Origin: an uncultured Geobacteraceae bacterium
Lineage (GTDB): Bacteria; Desulfobacterota; Desulfuromonadia; Geobacterales; Pseudopelobacteraceae
Length of the DNA: 64,000 nucleotides
Assembly: GCA_903939115.1 (NCBI GenBank)
Contig: CAJAFV010000046.1
Coordinates: 62,001 to 126,000 of the forward strand
Direction: 5' to 3'
This document shows positions 53,501 to 63,300 of the stretch, in pieces. The notes beneath the pieces are model-generated. The model saw only the letters and a list, made by a program, of their open reading frames with translations, made no database searches and was not told where the DNA came from. A program made the position numbers and the translations under genes. The stretch's first letter is position 1; each line of letters opens with the position of its first letter.

Positions 53501-56500
53501 ACTTTCGCGGGTGACCTCGTAGGAATCACCCTTGACGCCGCTGTAATAGACAACGCCGGTCGGTGCTTCCGTGGGGTACAGATGCAGATCGTGGTACGGG
53601 GTTGCCACCTGCTGCGCCACTTCGCAATGCACCGTGGTCACTCCCTGCAGCGGGAAAAACCGGCTGCCGAGCGCTGCCACCAGCCGGGATAGTTCGTCGG
53701 CATCACCGCCGATGACGCACTCATCGGGAGTGTTGACGATCAGGAGATAGGTGCGGGGGAACTCCGACAGCGCAGCTCGCACAGCCTGTTCCGGCGCTGT
53801 GACAACTCCGAGGCTCCAGTTTACGGTCGCGCCTTCTTTCAGGCCCCAGGCTTGTTTGGCCGCACGGCACTCGCCGGCCAGATCGTCGGTAAAGAGAGTG
53901 GATTCCTTCATGCGGCGATACATGCCGTCGCGGTCGCGCCACGCCCGTTGGGAAAAGAGTCCCGCCGATTCACCGAGGCTGTAGCCGATGACAGCAGCAG
54001 GGTGGACCCCGAAGCGCTGTACCAGATCACTGACGGCGCAACCGACCGCTACCTGGCCGAAAATAACGGCCCGATGATCGTCATTGATCAGGGATGCTGC
54101 TGCATCGTTCCAGAACAGCTCCGGCTGGAACTGTGCCCGCAGCAAAAGGTTCTCTTCATTTTGGCGGCGCAGAACAGCTGGCCAGCGGTTGAACAGTTCC
54201 ATCCCCATGCCGGAATAATGATTGCCGGAACCGGGAAAGACAAACGCTACTTTCCCCGCAGAGCCAAGCGGTTCCGCTGCATAAAACAGCCGATCACGCA
54301 GGCCCGGCAGAGTGGCGAGGGGAGTGCCGTTATTCTTCACTGTGGACCGGCCGAGTTCGATAAGCAGAGTCAACTCAACGCGATCCCGGGCAACCATGGC
54401 AATGGCACGTGCTTTACCGGCGGCTGCCGTAAAGTGTGGATACCAGGCGGAGGCCAGATCATAGAGGCTGTCTGAAGATCCCTGTATCGCATCTTCAAGC
54501 AGATCAAGTTGCACCAGAAGATCAGCAACGGTGTCACCGGCAACAGCAAAGAGAGCTTCAGTGCCTGCTCCGAGCGGGGCGCAGCGCTCCGTTTCACCGC
54601 CGGACGGAGGTGTGTCGCATCCCTCCAGGACCACATGGCTGCACGAACCGTCGATGCTGCAAACAGTGACACCGGCACGGCGCGGGCCGTCGTTCCGATT
54701 GCGCAGCCAGTAACGGGAGGAGCGGGGGAAATGAAGCGGCGACTGCTCCGGGAGAGCCGGTGCGGCTGATGTCAGACCGCGGCAGCCCGGAATGATTTCA
54801 TGGTACAGGGCAAGACAGCCACGCAGCAGCGACGCAAGACCGGAAGCCGCACCGCTGTGGCCAATGTCCCCCTTGACGCTGCTGACGGCGCATGAACGGG
54901 CCGGGGCGGTATCGGAAGAAAACCAGGATGCCAGGGCAGCAGCTTCATCGGAGTCAGATTCAGGGGTGCCGTCGGCGCTCGCCTCAATGAAGTCGATGGA
55001 TTCCCGAGGTACGCCTGCGTCAGCGTAGGCTTTGTCAAGCGCCTGGTGATAGGTCTTCTGCCCGTCCGCCGTCGGATCACCGCTTGCAGAGCCGATGCCG
55101 CGAATGACGGCATATACCCGGTCACCGTCACGCTTGGCATCTTCAAGGCGTTTAAGCACAACGGCGCAGGCGCCTTCGCCGATAACGGCACCGTCGGCAG
55201 TTACGTCAAACGGTGCAGAACTGCCCGAACGGGAATAGGGATGCACGGCATGCCGGCCGAGAACCGCCCGCAGGTCGCCGGCCAGATCCACGGCACCGAC
55301 CAGTGCCTGGTCAAGTTCACGATTCTGCAGCTGGCGGATGGCCACCTCCAGCGCCCTGATGCCGGAACTTTCCTCACTGGAGAGAGTAAAACTCGGCCCG
55401 CCGATACGGAATTCACGGGCGATCCTGCTGGCCACGACGCTGCCGAGCGCACCCATGGTGCGGTTGGCGGTCAGGGACGGTCCGGCGGCAGTGCGGAGTT
55501 GGGATAGCCACTCAGACTGCTCTTTTGGCGTCAGCTCCCGCCCCAGTTCCCGCTCCCAGCGTGAGGCCTGCCCGGCCAAAGCCCACCGCAGGCTGAAGTT
55601 GGTGCTGTTCAGGTCAAGGGCGATGCCGATAAAGACGCCGGTTGATGAGTTGCTGTCCCGGTCGCATCCGGCATTGTGCAGTGCCTCTGCCGCCGTTTGC
55701 AGCATGAGCAGCTGCTGTGGCAGCATCTCCTCCATCTCGCGGGGCGGAATACGAAAGCGGTTGGCCGGCAGCGTCACTTCATCCATCGTAAAACCGGCGA
55801 ACGGCGTCGCATCGAGCCTTTCTGTGTGGAACCATCTGCTCTCTGATGCGCCATGCCAACCCTTTGGCGGAGTCGGAACAGCAGCGGTATCGCCGCCGAG
55901 TACCCGTTCCTGGAACGCCCGTAGCGATTGCCACTGGCCGAAACGGGCATCCATGCCGACTACGGCAATGGCGTCATGTTTTTCTTGTGGCGGAAGGGGA
56001 ACGGATAATGGCGGTGCGGCAGAGTGCGGCAGCCATTCCTCAATCAGCAGATGAGCGTTGATACCGCCAAAACCGAACGCGCTGACGGCAGCACGTCGGG
56101 GAATCCCTTCGCCCCGCCGCTGCCATGGGGCTGGTGACGACAGGACGCGAAACGGGCTGTCGGCCAGTTCCATGCCGGACTGCGGCGTGTTGAAATTGGC
56201 CGTAGGGGGGAGTGTCTCGTTCTGCAGGGCCAACAGCACCTTGGTCAGGGCTGCGCCGCCTGCGGCTGTCAGCAGATGGCCGATATTGGATTTAACTGAG
56301 CCGATGACGCAACGTGTATCGTCCCGGTCGACTTCGGACCAGAGCTGTTTGAGGCTGGCTACTTCGACAGCATCGCCGACCGGCGTGCCGGTCGCGTGAC
56401 ATTCAATCAGATCAACGTCTTCCGGTTGCCAGTCGGCCTGATGGTAGGCGGCACGCATGGCGCGCAGCTGTCCTTCCGACATCGGAGCAAGCAGGCTCCC

Positions 56501-57376
56501 CCCCACATCGTTGGCCAGGCCGATGCCCCTGATGACGCCGTAGATCCGGTCTCCGTGGGCCACAGCATCTTCGGTGCGTTTAAGCAGGAACAGTCCCGCA
56601 CCTTCGCCGACAACGAGTCCGTCGCCCGCAGCATCAAACGGTGAACAGACGCCCCGTTTGGAAAGGGCGCGCAGCTGGGAAAATCCCATCTGGGTAAAGA
56701 GCGGGTCGGGACGGGAAACGCCTCCGGAGAGCATGGCATCGACCCTGCCGGACAGCAGTTCGTCCATTGACAGTTTCAGGGCATACAGCGATGAAGCGCA
56801 GGCGGCATCAAGCGTACAGGCGCCGCCACCGAGGCCGAGGGCGCGGGCCAGAATTCCGGCGGGCAGGCCGGCGGGAAAGCGATTGAGCGGCGAGGTGGGA
56901 GAAGGTGCAGAGGCAGATCCGAACAGCTGCTCCTCGAAGGTGCGCCCGAGCCAGTTACGGGTCAGCAGCGCGGAGGTCTCGCTCGGCAGGGCCAGGTTGC
57001 CGATGATGATGCCAACTCGGGAGCGGTCGAGCGGTGCGGTGACGCCATCGTCGAATGCACGTTTCCCGGCGTGGATCAGCAGATGAAAGAGCGGATCGAG
57101 TCCGTCGAGCAGTGCCGGATCTATGGCAAGACCGGGAAGAGTTGCCGCCGAGGGGAGTCCTTCGATGAAACAGCCACGGCGCGAATAGACGCAATCAGCT
57201 TTTCCCGGCTCTGGATCAAACACGGAGTCGGCCGGAACCATCCATCGTCCGTCCGGAACCTCGCGGAAGGCGCTGCGGCACCTCCTGATATTGTCCCAGA
57301 AAGCCGCCAGGTCGGGCGCATCGGGAAAGATGCCGCCGATTCCGACAATGGCAACTGTAGAGCGGTAATCAGTCAT
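50501..57376 (-). CDS. PfaC/Pfa3-like megasynthase (KS-CLF-AT-DH-DH)
   Basis: 2291 residues from the ATG at 57376, which shares one base with the preceding stop; the frame opens 8 codons earlier. Order: active ketosynthase (Cys193 in TLDAACASSL, His327, His367); a second KS-like domain at about 465-920 with the Cys replaced by Glu669 and the first His by Ser800, a chain-length-factor type; acyltransferase (Ser1133 in GYSLGES, His1250); then four hotdog units as two FabA-like dehydratases, catalytic His1801 (CHF) and His2189 (AHF) in the second unit of each pair. It matches the myxobacterial Pfa3 layout minus its terminal acyltransferase. Two linkers contain palindromic repeat DNA. Confidence 0.9.
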   Translation of the reverse strand: MTDYRSTVAIVGIGGIFPDAPDLAAFWDNIRRCRSAFREVPDGRWMVPADSVFDPEPGKADCVYSRRGCFIEGLPSAATLPGLAIDPALLDGLDPLFHLLIHAGKRAFDDGVTAPLDRSRVGIIIGNLALPSETSALLTRNWLGRTFEEQLFGSASAPSPTSPLNRFPAGLPAGILARALGLGGGACTLDAACASSLYALKLSMDELLSGRVDAMLSGGVSRPDPLFTQMGFSQLRALSKRGVCSPFDAAGDGLVVGEGAGLFLLKRTEDAVAHGDRIYGVIRGIGLANDVGGSLLAPMSEGQLRAMRAAYHQADWQPEDVDLIECHATGTPVGDAVEVASLKQLWSEVDRDDTRCVIGSVKSNIGHLLTAAGGAALTKVLLALQNETLPPTANFNTPQSGMELADSPFRVLSSPAPWQRRGEGIPRRAAVSAFGFGGINAHLLIEEWLPHSAAPPLSVPLPPQEKHDAIAVVGMDARFGQWQSLRAFQERVLGGDTAAVPTPPKGWHGASESRWFHTERLDATPFAGFTMDEVTLPANRFRIPPREMEEMLPQQLLMLQTAAEALHNAGCDRDSNSSTGVFIGIALDLNSTNFSLRWALAGQASRWERELGRELTPKEQSEWLSQLRTAAGPSLTANRTMGALGSVVASRIAREFRIGGPSFTLSSEESSGIRALEVAIRQLQNRELDQALVGAVDLAGDLRAVLGRHAVHPYSRSGSSAPFDVTADGAVIGEGACAVVLKRLEDAKRDGDRVYAVIRGIGSASGDPTADGQKTYHQALDKAYADAGVPRESIDFIEASADGTPESDSDEAAALASWFSSDTAPARSCAVSSVKGDIGHSGAASGLASLLRGCLALYHEIIPGCRGLTSAAPALPEQSPLHFPRSSRYWLRNRNDGPRRAGVTVCSIDGSCSHVVLEGCDTPPSGGETERCAPLGAGTEALFAVAGDTVADLLVQLDLLEDAIQGSSDSLYDLASAWYPHFTAAAGKARAIAMVARDRVELTLLIELGRSTVKNNGTPLATLPGLRDRLFYAAEPLGSAGKVAFVFPGSGNHYSGMGMELFNRWPAVLRRQNEENLLLRAQFQPELFWNDAAASLINDDHRAVIFGQVAVGCAVSDLVQRFGVHPAAVIGYSLGESAGLFSQRAWRDRDGMYRRMKESTLFTDDLAGECRAAKQAWGLKEGATVNWSLGVVTAPEQAVRAALSEFPRTYLLIVNTPDECVIGGDADELSRLVAALGSRFFPLQGVTTVHCEVAQQVATPYHDLHLYPTEAPTGVVYYSGVKGDSYEVTRESAAASILGQALHGINYPQVIESAYRDGVRLFLEMGPGASCSRMIGRILGDRPHLARSACFSGQDPVSVILKMMANLIAERLPVDLSPLFDVPRVVVAAQNRSGMVRVGLGGAPFQPPQPPVPQAKKPAATKETAATSSVTATTTPEPLRDGAGDSLIRELARSQQSHTEAHAAFLTVSETVTRSMSHALALEMSLRQSLGEDAPLSPPPSQPPPAGEDWGGGAVAFNRDLCFEFARGSVGRMLGRAFAEVDSFPTRVRLPDEPLMLVDRIISVEGEPRSMTHGRVVTEHDINPGAWYLDGGRIPTCIAVEAGQADLFLSGYLGIDFITRGLAVYRLLDAVVTFHHGLPGPGETIHYDIRIERFFRQGDTWLFRFFFEATVNGRPLLSMRDGCAGFFSQQELDAGKGIVRPVLDLRPTAGIRPTDWQDLVPLACEGYDAAQLDKLRDGDLTGCFGPLFARLPLSRPLTIPGGRMRLVHRVNEIDPNGGRCGIGIIRAEADIHPDDWFITCHFVDDRVMPGTLMYECCMHTLRIYLLRIGWVAEAAGSVWEPVPGVASKLCCRGQVLESTKIVTYEVTIREIGYRPEPYVIVDALMYADGKPIVEITSMSARLTGTNRELLQALWSGSLPLLEGEGRGEGRKPAIYTKEQILAYSNGNPSEGFGDRYRVFDAGRKIARLPGPPFQFMDRVTAVRGEPWQMTAGAMAEAQYDLPADAWFYAAERQPRMPFCVLLEAALQPCGWLAAYVGSALTSPKDISFRNLGGTAVQHRTVTPDSGVLTCCATMTKVATSGGMIIQEFDFSVADRHGVLYEGDTMFGFFAKEALAHQVGIREAQPYQPTADEEGRGRALPFPNSAPFPEKQLAMIDRIELFVPDGGPNGLGYICGIKDVDPDEWFFKAHFYEDPVTPGSLGLESFIQLMKFAAVERWGWQDGTAVSAVALERKHRWLYRGQVVPTNSRVTVSAWITAVDDQKRIVTADGFLSVDGKLIYQMTDFSVTMEPL
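51590..51623. repeat. REP-like repeat inside the megasynthase gene, copy of part of the 45-kb element
   Basis: Thirty-four bases match 45096-45129 with only two substitutions and two one-base shifts, and include the dyad CTCCCTCA / AGGAGAGGG. Read in the gene it encodes a linker segment LLEGEGRGEGRKP between the two dehydratase domains, without breaking the frame. Confidence 0.75.
52841..52879. repeat. Second palindromic repeat inside the megasynthase gene
   Basis: Nested perfect arms: CCTCCCCC / GGGGGAGG around GCT (52852-52870), and CCCTCCC / GGGAGGG outside (52841-52847, 52873-52879). In the gene it encodes a Pro/Gly-rich linker (SPPPSQPPPAGEDWGGG) just before the first dehydratase domain. 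A different family from the repeat at 51590. Confidence 0.7.
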
Positions 57377-60300
57377 CAGGCTACTTCCAGCTCTACACAC
57401 CCCGGTTGCGCCAGTTGATTACACCGAAAAGCCTTTTGCAGGGAAGGGTCGATGACGCACTCATAGTTTTCCAGTCGGGCAATCAGCTTGCCGCTGGTCC
57501 GGTCAAGAAATTCAATATCGGCCGATGCGCCATGGTTCCGTTCCTCGGTAACCCTGATCACAATCTGGGCGCCCTCACGGGGAAAGTTCTCCTGGAACTG
57601 ACGGTACCTTCCGGCAAACGACGGGAGTGAACCGGAACCGGAACGTTCGAAACTCCAGAGAATCATCAGCTGAAAGGCGCAATCGACCACCAGCGGATCG
57701 GTCAGCCAGATATTGCGCAACGGCTGTTTGATCCAGACCTCCGGTTTCGGTGCCGCCTTGGCCAGTGCGGTGATCCCCTTGGGAGAACAGCCTCCGACCT
57801 GTTCGATTCCTTGCAGATCCGATCCGTGGAAGAGGCGCTCCCGGTCGTAGATGGCGCCGTTACCCGGAGCGTACGGTGCTGAAGGGAGATCGACAATGGA
57901 GCGGATCCCTTCCGGCAGTTTTGACGCGAGCACTATTTCGGCGCGGACATGCAGGACGCTCAGCCCTTCACCGGCGCTGCCGGTCAGTTCAACGGGAACA
58001 ACAAAGAGGGAATCATGTTTCTCGGCGCGCCCGGCCATTACCTTGAGGGTGCAGGTGCTCCCCTGATCAAAGATGACCCCTTTGCAGATGCGCAGGTTAT
58101 TGAATCCGTGAAAGCGGAAGCCGGGATTGCCGTGCAGGGCGCCGTGAGCCAGCCACTCAATAGCCATGGCCATCGGAAGGACGGCCTTGCCATCAATTAC
58201 ATGGGAGCGGATGAAAGGGTACTCCTCAACGGTCAGATTCAGGCGGAACGCCTCGGTAAGCGGTGTCTCCGGAAGCGGGGCAATTGACAGCGAACCGGCT
58301 GAAGCTCCGGCAAGTGCGATGATTTCAACCGGATCACCAGTGGCAGCCATCTCACGAACGAGCAGTTCTCCACCCTCTTTTAGTCCGATCAGTCCGATCC
58401 CTTCGCCGGCAAAAACCTTTTTCAATGACGATGTAACCATGCCGCCATCCCACGGTCCCCAGTTTATGCTGACAGTCCGGCATGCGGAACGGCGACGTGA
58501 CTCTGCCTGTGCCAGCTTGTTGAGCAGTTCGTTGGCAACGGCGTAATCAACCTGGCCGCTTCGGCCAAATCGGCCTGTTGTAGAAGAAAACATGACAATG
58601 CACCGCAGATCATCCTGCGCGGTTGCCTCAAGCAATGCCTTTAATCCATTCACCTTGGTGCTGTACACCATAGAGAACTGTTCCAGGGATTTGTCGCTGA
58701 TGAGACGATCAGCCAAAACTCCGGCACCATGCACGATACCCCGGATAGGACCGAACTCCCGGCGGATGTCGCCGAGCAGGGAGGAAACGGCGGCAGCATC
58801 ACGAATGTCAACGGAGCGGTAGATTGCCCGGGCACCTGTCAGCGCTATTTTCGCCAGAGTTTCTTTGAGTTCCCGTCCGGCTACGATGGCTCGGTATCGT
58901 TCCTCAATCTCTCTGGGGTGGAGTTTGTCAGCAGTATGTTCAAGGATAGCCCGTTTTATAAGGCTTTCGTCCTGCAGCGGCATCAGCCACGCCGGTTCAG
59001 TCTGAAGTTCCTGGCTGCGTCCCAGCAGAACCAGCAGCGGCTTGTAGGCAGCTGCAAGCGCAACGGCAGCTGCAGCCGTTACTCCGCGTCCGCCTCCGGT
59101 GATCACGACAACATCCCCGGTCTGTAACGGCGCTTCGCCCGTTTGTGGCTGTTCCGGAAGATCAATCGTGTTCAGGGTGGTTCTGCCTGCAGGCGTCAGG
59201 CCGATTTCCAGCGGGCCGTCAAGCAGAAGCTCATGCGCTACCGCTTCGGCCTCTCGCATATGATCGGAGAAGAGCCCGATGTCGATCGCTTTGCACGATA
59301 CTTCACCCCACTCGTGGGCTGCCGTCTTTACCAGACCGGCAAGACCGCCGGAGAGCGGGTCGATAAGAGTGGTGCCGGTTCCGCACCCGAATGAACCGTC
59401 CAGACGGGAAATGGTAGCAAACAGTGCGCCGCCGTTTTCTCCGGACCTGCGCAAGGCAGGGGCTGAACTCTTCAGGAGAAGAAAGGCGTTTTCGTAAAAA
59501 TTATCATCGGTTCCGCCCGCAGGAGCGCAGATGACAAGAGCGGCAAGATCAGCCCGGGAGGCATTCATAAACGCGTCTTCAATATGGACCAGTTGAATTT
59601 TTCGCCCCGTCGAGCGTAACTGAACAGACAGTTTGGCGGAAAAATCCGAACCGTCATCCGTAATCCAGATTTCACCCGAGTCAGCCAGCTGCAGTTTTTG
59701 TGCTGGTTCGGTCAGCAATGCCGGCACAATGGTGCTTCGATTGACCGTTTGGACGGTGTTGCTGGTGTCGTGGCAGTCGTTCGCTTCGTTCAGGGCATCT
59801 GAAGCCGCCGTATCATTTTCAGCCACCGGAGTGGATGCAGCACCGCCAAGATAGCGTGCGATCTCACCCAGTGTATGCAGGGTACCCAGATGCTCGGGAC
59901 CGATAACCGGTGAGCCGGGAAGACGTTCCTGAAGCGCCGACAGGATTTCAACCCGTTTGATGGAATCGATGCCGAGATCGGATTCAAGTCCCATTTCCAT
60001 CTCCAGCATCTCCACCGGATAGCCGGTTTTCTCGCTGACTACCGCCAGAAGGGTGTCGGCGATATTTGACGCCGTTGATGACGAACAGCCCACAACCGGA
60101 GCAACTGTTGATGTTGTGCCGGAACCGACGCCCAGATAACGGGCGATCTCACCCAGCGTCTGCAGGGTGCCCAGATGTTCGGGGCCGATGACCGGTGAGC
60201 CGGGGAGGCGTTCCTGGAGCGCCGACAGGATCTCGACCCGTTTAATGGAGTCGATGCCAAGATCGGAATCCATTCCCATATCCATTTCCAACATCTCTAC

Positions 60301-63300
60301 CGGATAGCCGGTTTTTTCGCTGACTACCGCCAGGAGGGTTTCGGTAATGGTGGAGTTCGCAGGTACAGCAGTTCCCGCAACGGGAGCCGCTGTCGATGCT
60401 GACGCACCGGCACCGAGATAGCCCGCAATTTCACCAAGTGTGTGCAGGGTGCCCAGATGCTCGGGACCGATGACCGGTGAGCCGGGAAGACGCTCCTGGA
60501 GTGTTGACAGGATTTCAACCCGCTTGATGGAATCGATGCCGAGATCGGATTCAAGCCCCATCTCCATCTCCAGCATTTCTATCGGGTAACCGGTCTTCTC
60601 GCTGACCACCTCCAGCAGCGTCTCGGCAACGCGGTCAGACTTCGGCTGAGTATCAGGAACAGTCGGCTCAACAGGTTTAATCATTGGTGTCACGACCGCC
60701 GCGACTGCTGACGGCGCAACGACCGGGGAGGTCGGGGCAGCGACAGCAGCAGGAAACGATACGGGTGAGGGAGCAATGCTGCCACCCTGAAGAATCGTTT
60801 GCTGCTGTGCAAGCAGCATCTGGATGGTTTTGGCGGCGGTATCCTGTCCTTCCAGGAAGCGGCGGTGAAGCTGGGCTGTCTCATCCTGAATCCGTGTGAG
60901 TGCCGACAGGCCTTCCCGGGTAACCTTCAGTGATTCTGACAGAACGTCACGAGGTACGGAGGATGGAGCGGTTACTGGAGCTGCCGGTGATGGAGCAGGT
61001 GATGCAACCATGCCAGCAGAGTGGGCAGCATACGTGGCAACGGTTGTTGCTGCGGCCGGACGAGGAGGAGTCGCAGGGCGTTTTGCCTTCGGTTTGACAT
61101 AATTGGCGCCGCTCAGGTTTATCGTCAGCGCCGGTTTTTTGCCGGTGGCCTGCGGAGCAGGGCGATACCCTTCATCCCACCCGGCCAGATTTATGCCGTG
61201 GCCGAGTACGGCCAGTTGTGCCAGGCAGCGCGCCAGATCGGCAATCCCGGAGCGCCTGCCGCCGGACGCATCGAGTGCGACAGCAGAGTGCGGGCGTCCG
61301 GCAAGTATGGCGGAGACAAGGCCGCTGAGGCGGGCTCCCGGACCGATCTCGACAAACGTACGAATACCGGCGGCATACATCGCTTCGATTTCAGCAACAA
61401 ATTCGACCGGCCGGGCCAGTTGCCCGGCAAGTAGTGCTGCGGCTTCACCCGTCTCAGAAGGGTATTCTGCTGCAGTGCTGTTCGCATAGACCGGAAGCGT
61501 CCCGTCCGCAATGGTGATGCCGGACAGGGCAGCCAGCAGCGGGGCGGCGGCATCGGCAACCAACGGACTGTGGAATGCCGCGGCAACGGTCAGGCTTTTG
61601 CAGGAAAGTTTACGGACGGCGCAGGCGTCGGCGGCGCGGGCAATTTCTGCGCTGCTGCCGGAGAGAACGGCCTGGTTCGGCGCGTTATGGTTGGCAATGA
61701 CCAGGTCGAGCGTTTCATCGCTGATCAACTGCTGCACATCGGCCAAAGGTGCGGACACGGCCAGCATGGTGCCCCTGTCGCCGTCTCCGGCTGCCATTAA
61801 TTGGCCGCGCAGGCGGGACAAGGCGTGGAATGAGGTTTCATCAAGCCGTCCGGCCGCACAGAGAGCGGTAAGTTCCCCATAGCTGTGACCGGCCGCGGCA
61901 TCAGGTGCAAAACCGAATGACTCCAGAATCCGCAAGGCACCGAGACTGACTGCGCCGATGGCGGGTTGGGCGGTTTCGGTGGCGCGCAAGGCGGTTTCAC
62001 CCGCTTCCCGGTCGGTGTCACTGAATGGAGTCGGGGGATAGATCAGGTCGGACAGGCAGCTGCCGGCAGCTGCACCATACTCCCGGTCCGCAGCGTCAAG
62101 AGCAGCGAGCATCACTGGAAAGCTGCAGGCGAGATCACGCAGCATCCCGGTATACTGGGCACCCTGGCCGGGGAACAGCATGCCGAGCCTGCCCGGTGCA
62201 GCGCCGGTTGCATACCAGGCGCCATCGGGCGTGTTCCAGGGTGTAGCCGGCTGTTTGCGGAGCATGGTCAGTGCATTGGTGCAGAGGGAATTCAGTACTG
62301 TCTTCCCCTGTTCGACGACCAGCGCCAGGCGGCATGGAGCATTCGCATCGAAGGTTGAGCGGAGAGCCGCTCCCATGGCGCGGATTTCTTTCCAGCTCTC
62401 TGTGTCGGAACATCCGGTAATCAGCTTCTCTAATGCAGTCGTATCGGCAGCTGAGAAGGGGAGTATCTGGACGGTGCCGTCCCAGTCGGCGACGGTAGCA
62501 GCAGGGGTGTACTCTTCAAGTACCACATGAAAGTTCGAACCGCCAAAGCCGAGGGCGCTGACCGCTGCCCGACGCGGCTGCCCGTTCCGGGAAAGCCAGG
62601 GGCGTTTGTGGCTGGTGAGGTAGAAGGGTGAACGCCCGTCAGAAACCTCGCGCAGCGGTTGATTAACCTTGATAGTAGGTGGAATGACCTTGTGGTACAG
62701 TGACAGGATCGCCTTGATCATCCCGGCAGCGCCGGCGGCCGCCTTGGTATGGCCGATCTGCGACTTGACCGAACCGAGAGCACACCACGGCTTGTCGGCG
62801 GCTCCGTAAATCTCGCGCAGTGCCGATACTTCCACCGCGTCACCGACCTTGGTGCCGGTGCCGTGGGCTTCCACCAGGCCGATACTGTCGGGTGAAACAG
62901 CGGCGCGCTGGTAGGCGTCTCTGATGGCCTTTCTCTGGCCGGACGCGCTGGGGGTATAGATCGCCTCGCCCTTGCCGTCACTTGAGGAGCCGACGCCGCG
63001 AATCACCGCATAAATCCGGTCTCCGTCGCGTTCCGCATCGGCAAGCCGCTTGATTACCATGATGCCGAGCCCCTCACCCAGGATGGTGCCGTCACCGGAG
63101 GCGTCAAACGGTTTGATATCGCCGCTTGGCGACAGTGCCGGAGTCTTGCTGAAGCACATATACATGAAGATATCGTTAAAGGTGTCGATGCCGCCGGTGA
63201 CAACCATGTCGGACTTGCCGGTTGCCAGCTCCATCGCGGCCAGATGCAGGGCGCTGAGGGAACTGGCGCAGGCGGCATCCACTACACAGTTGGTGCCGCC

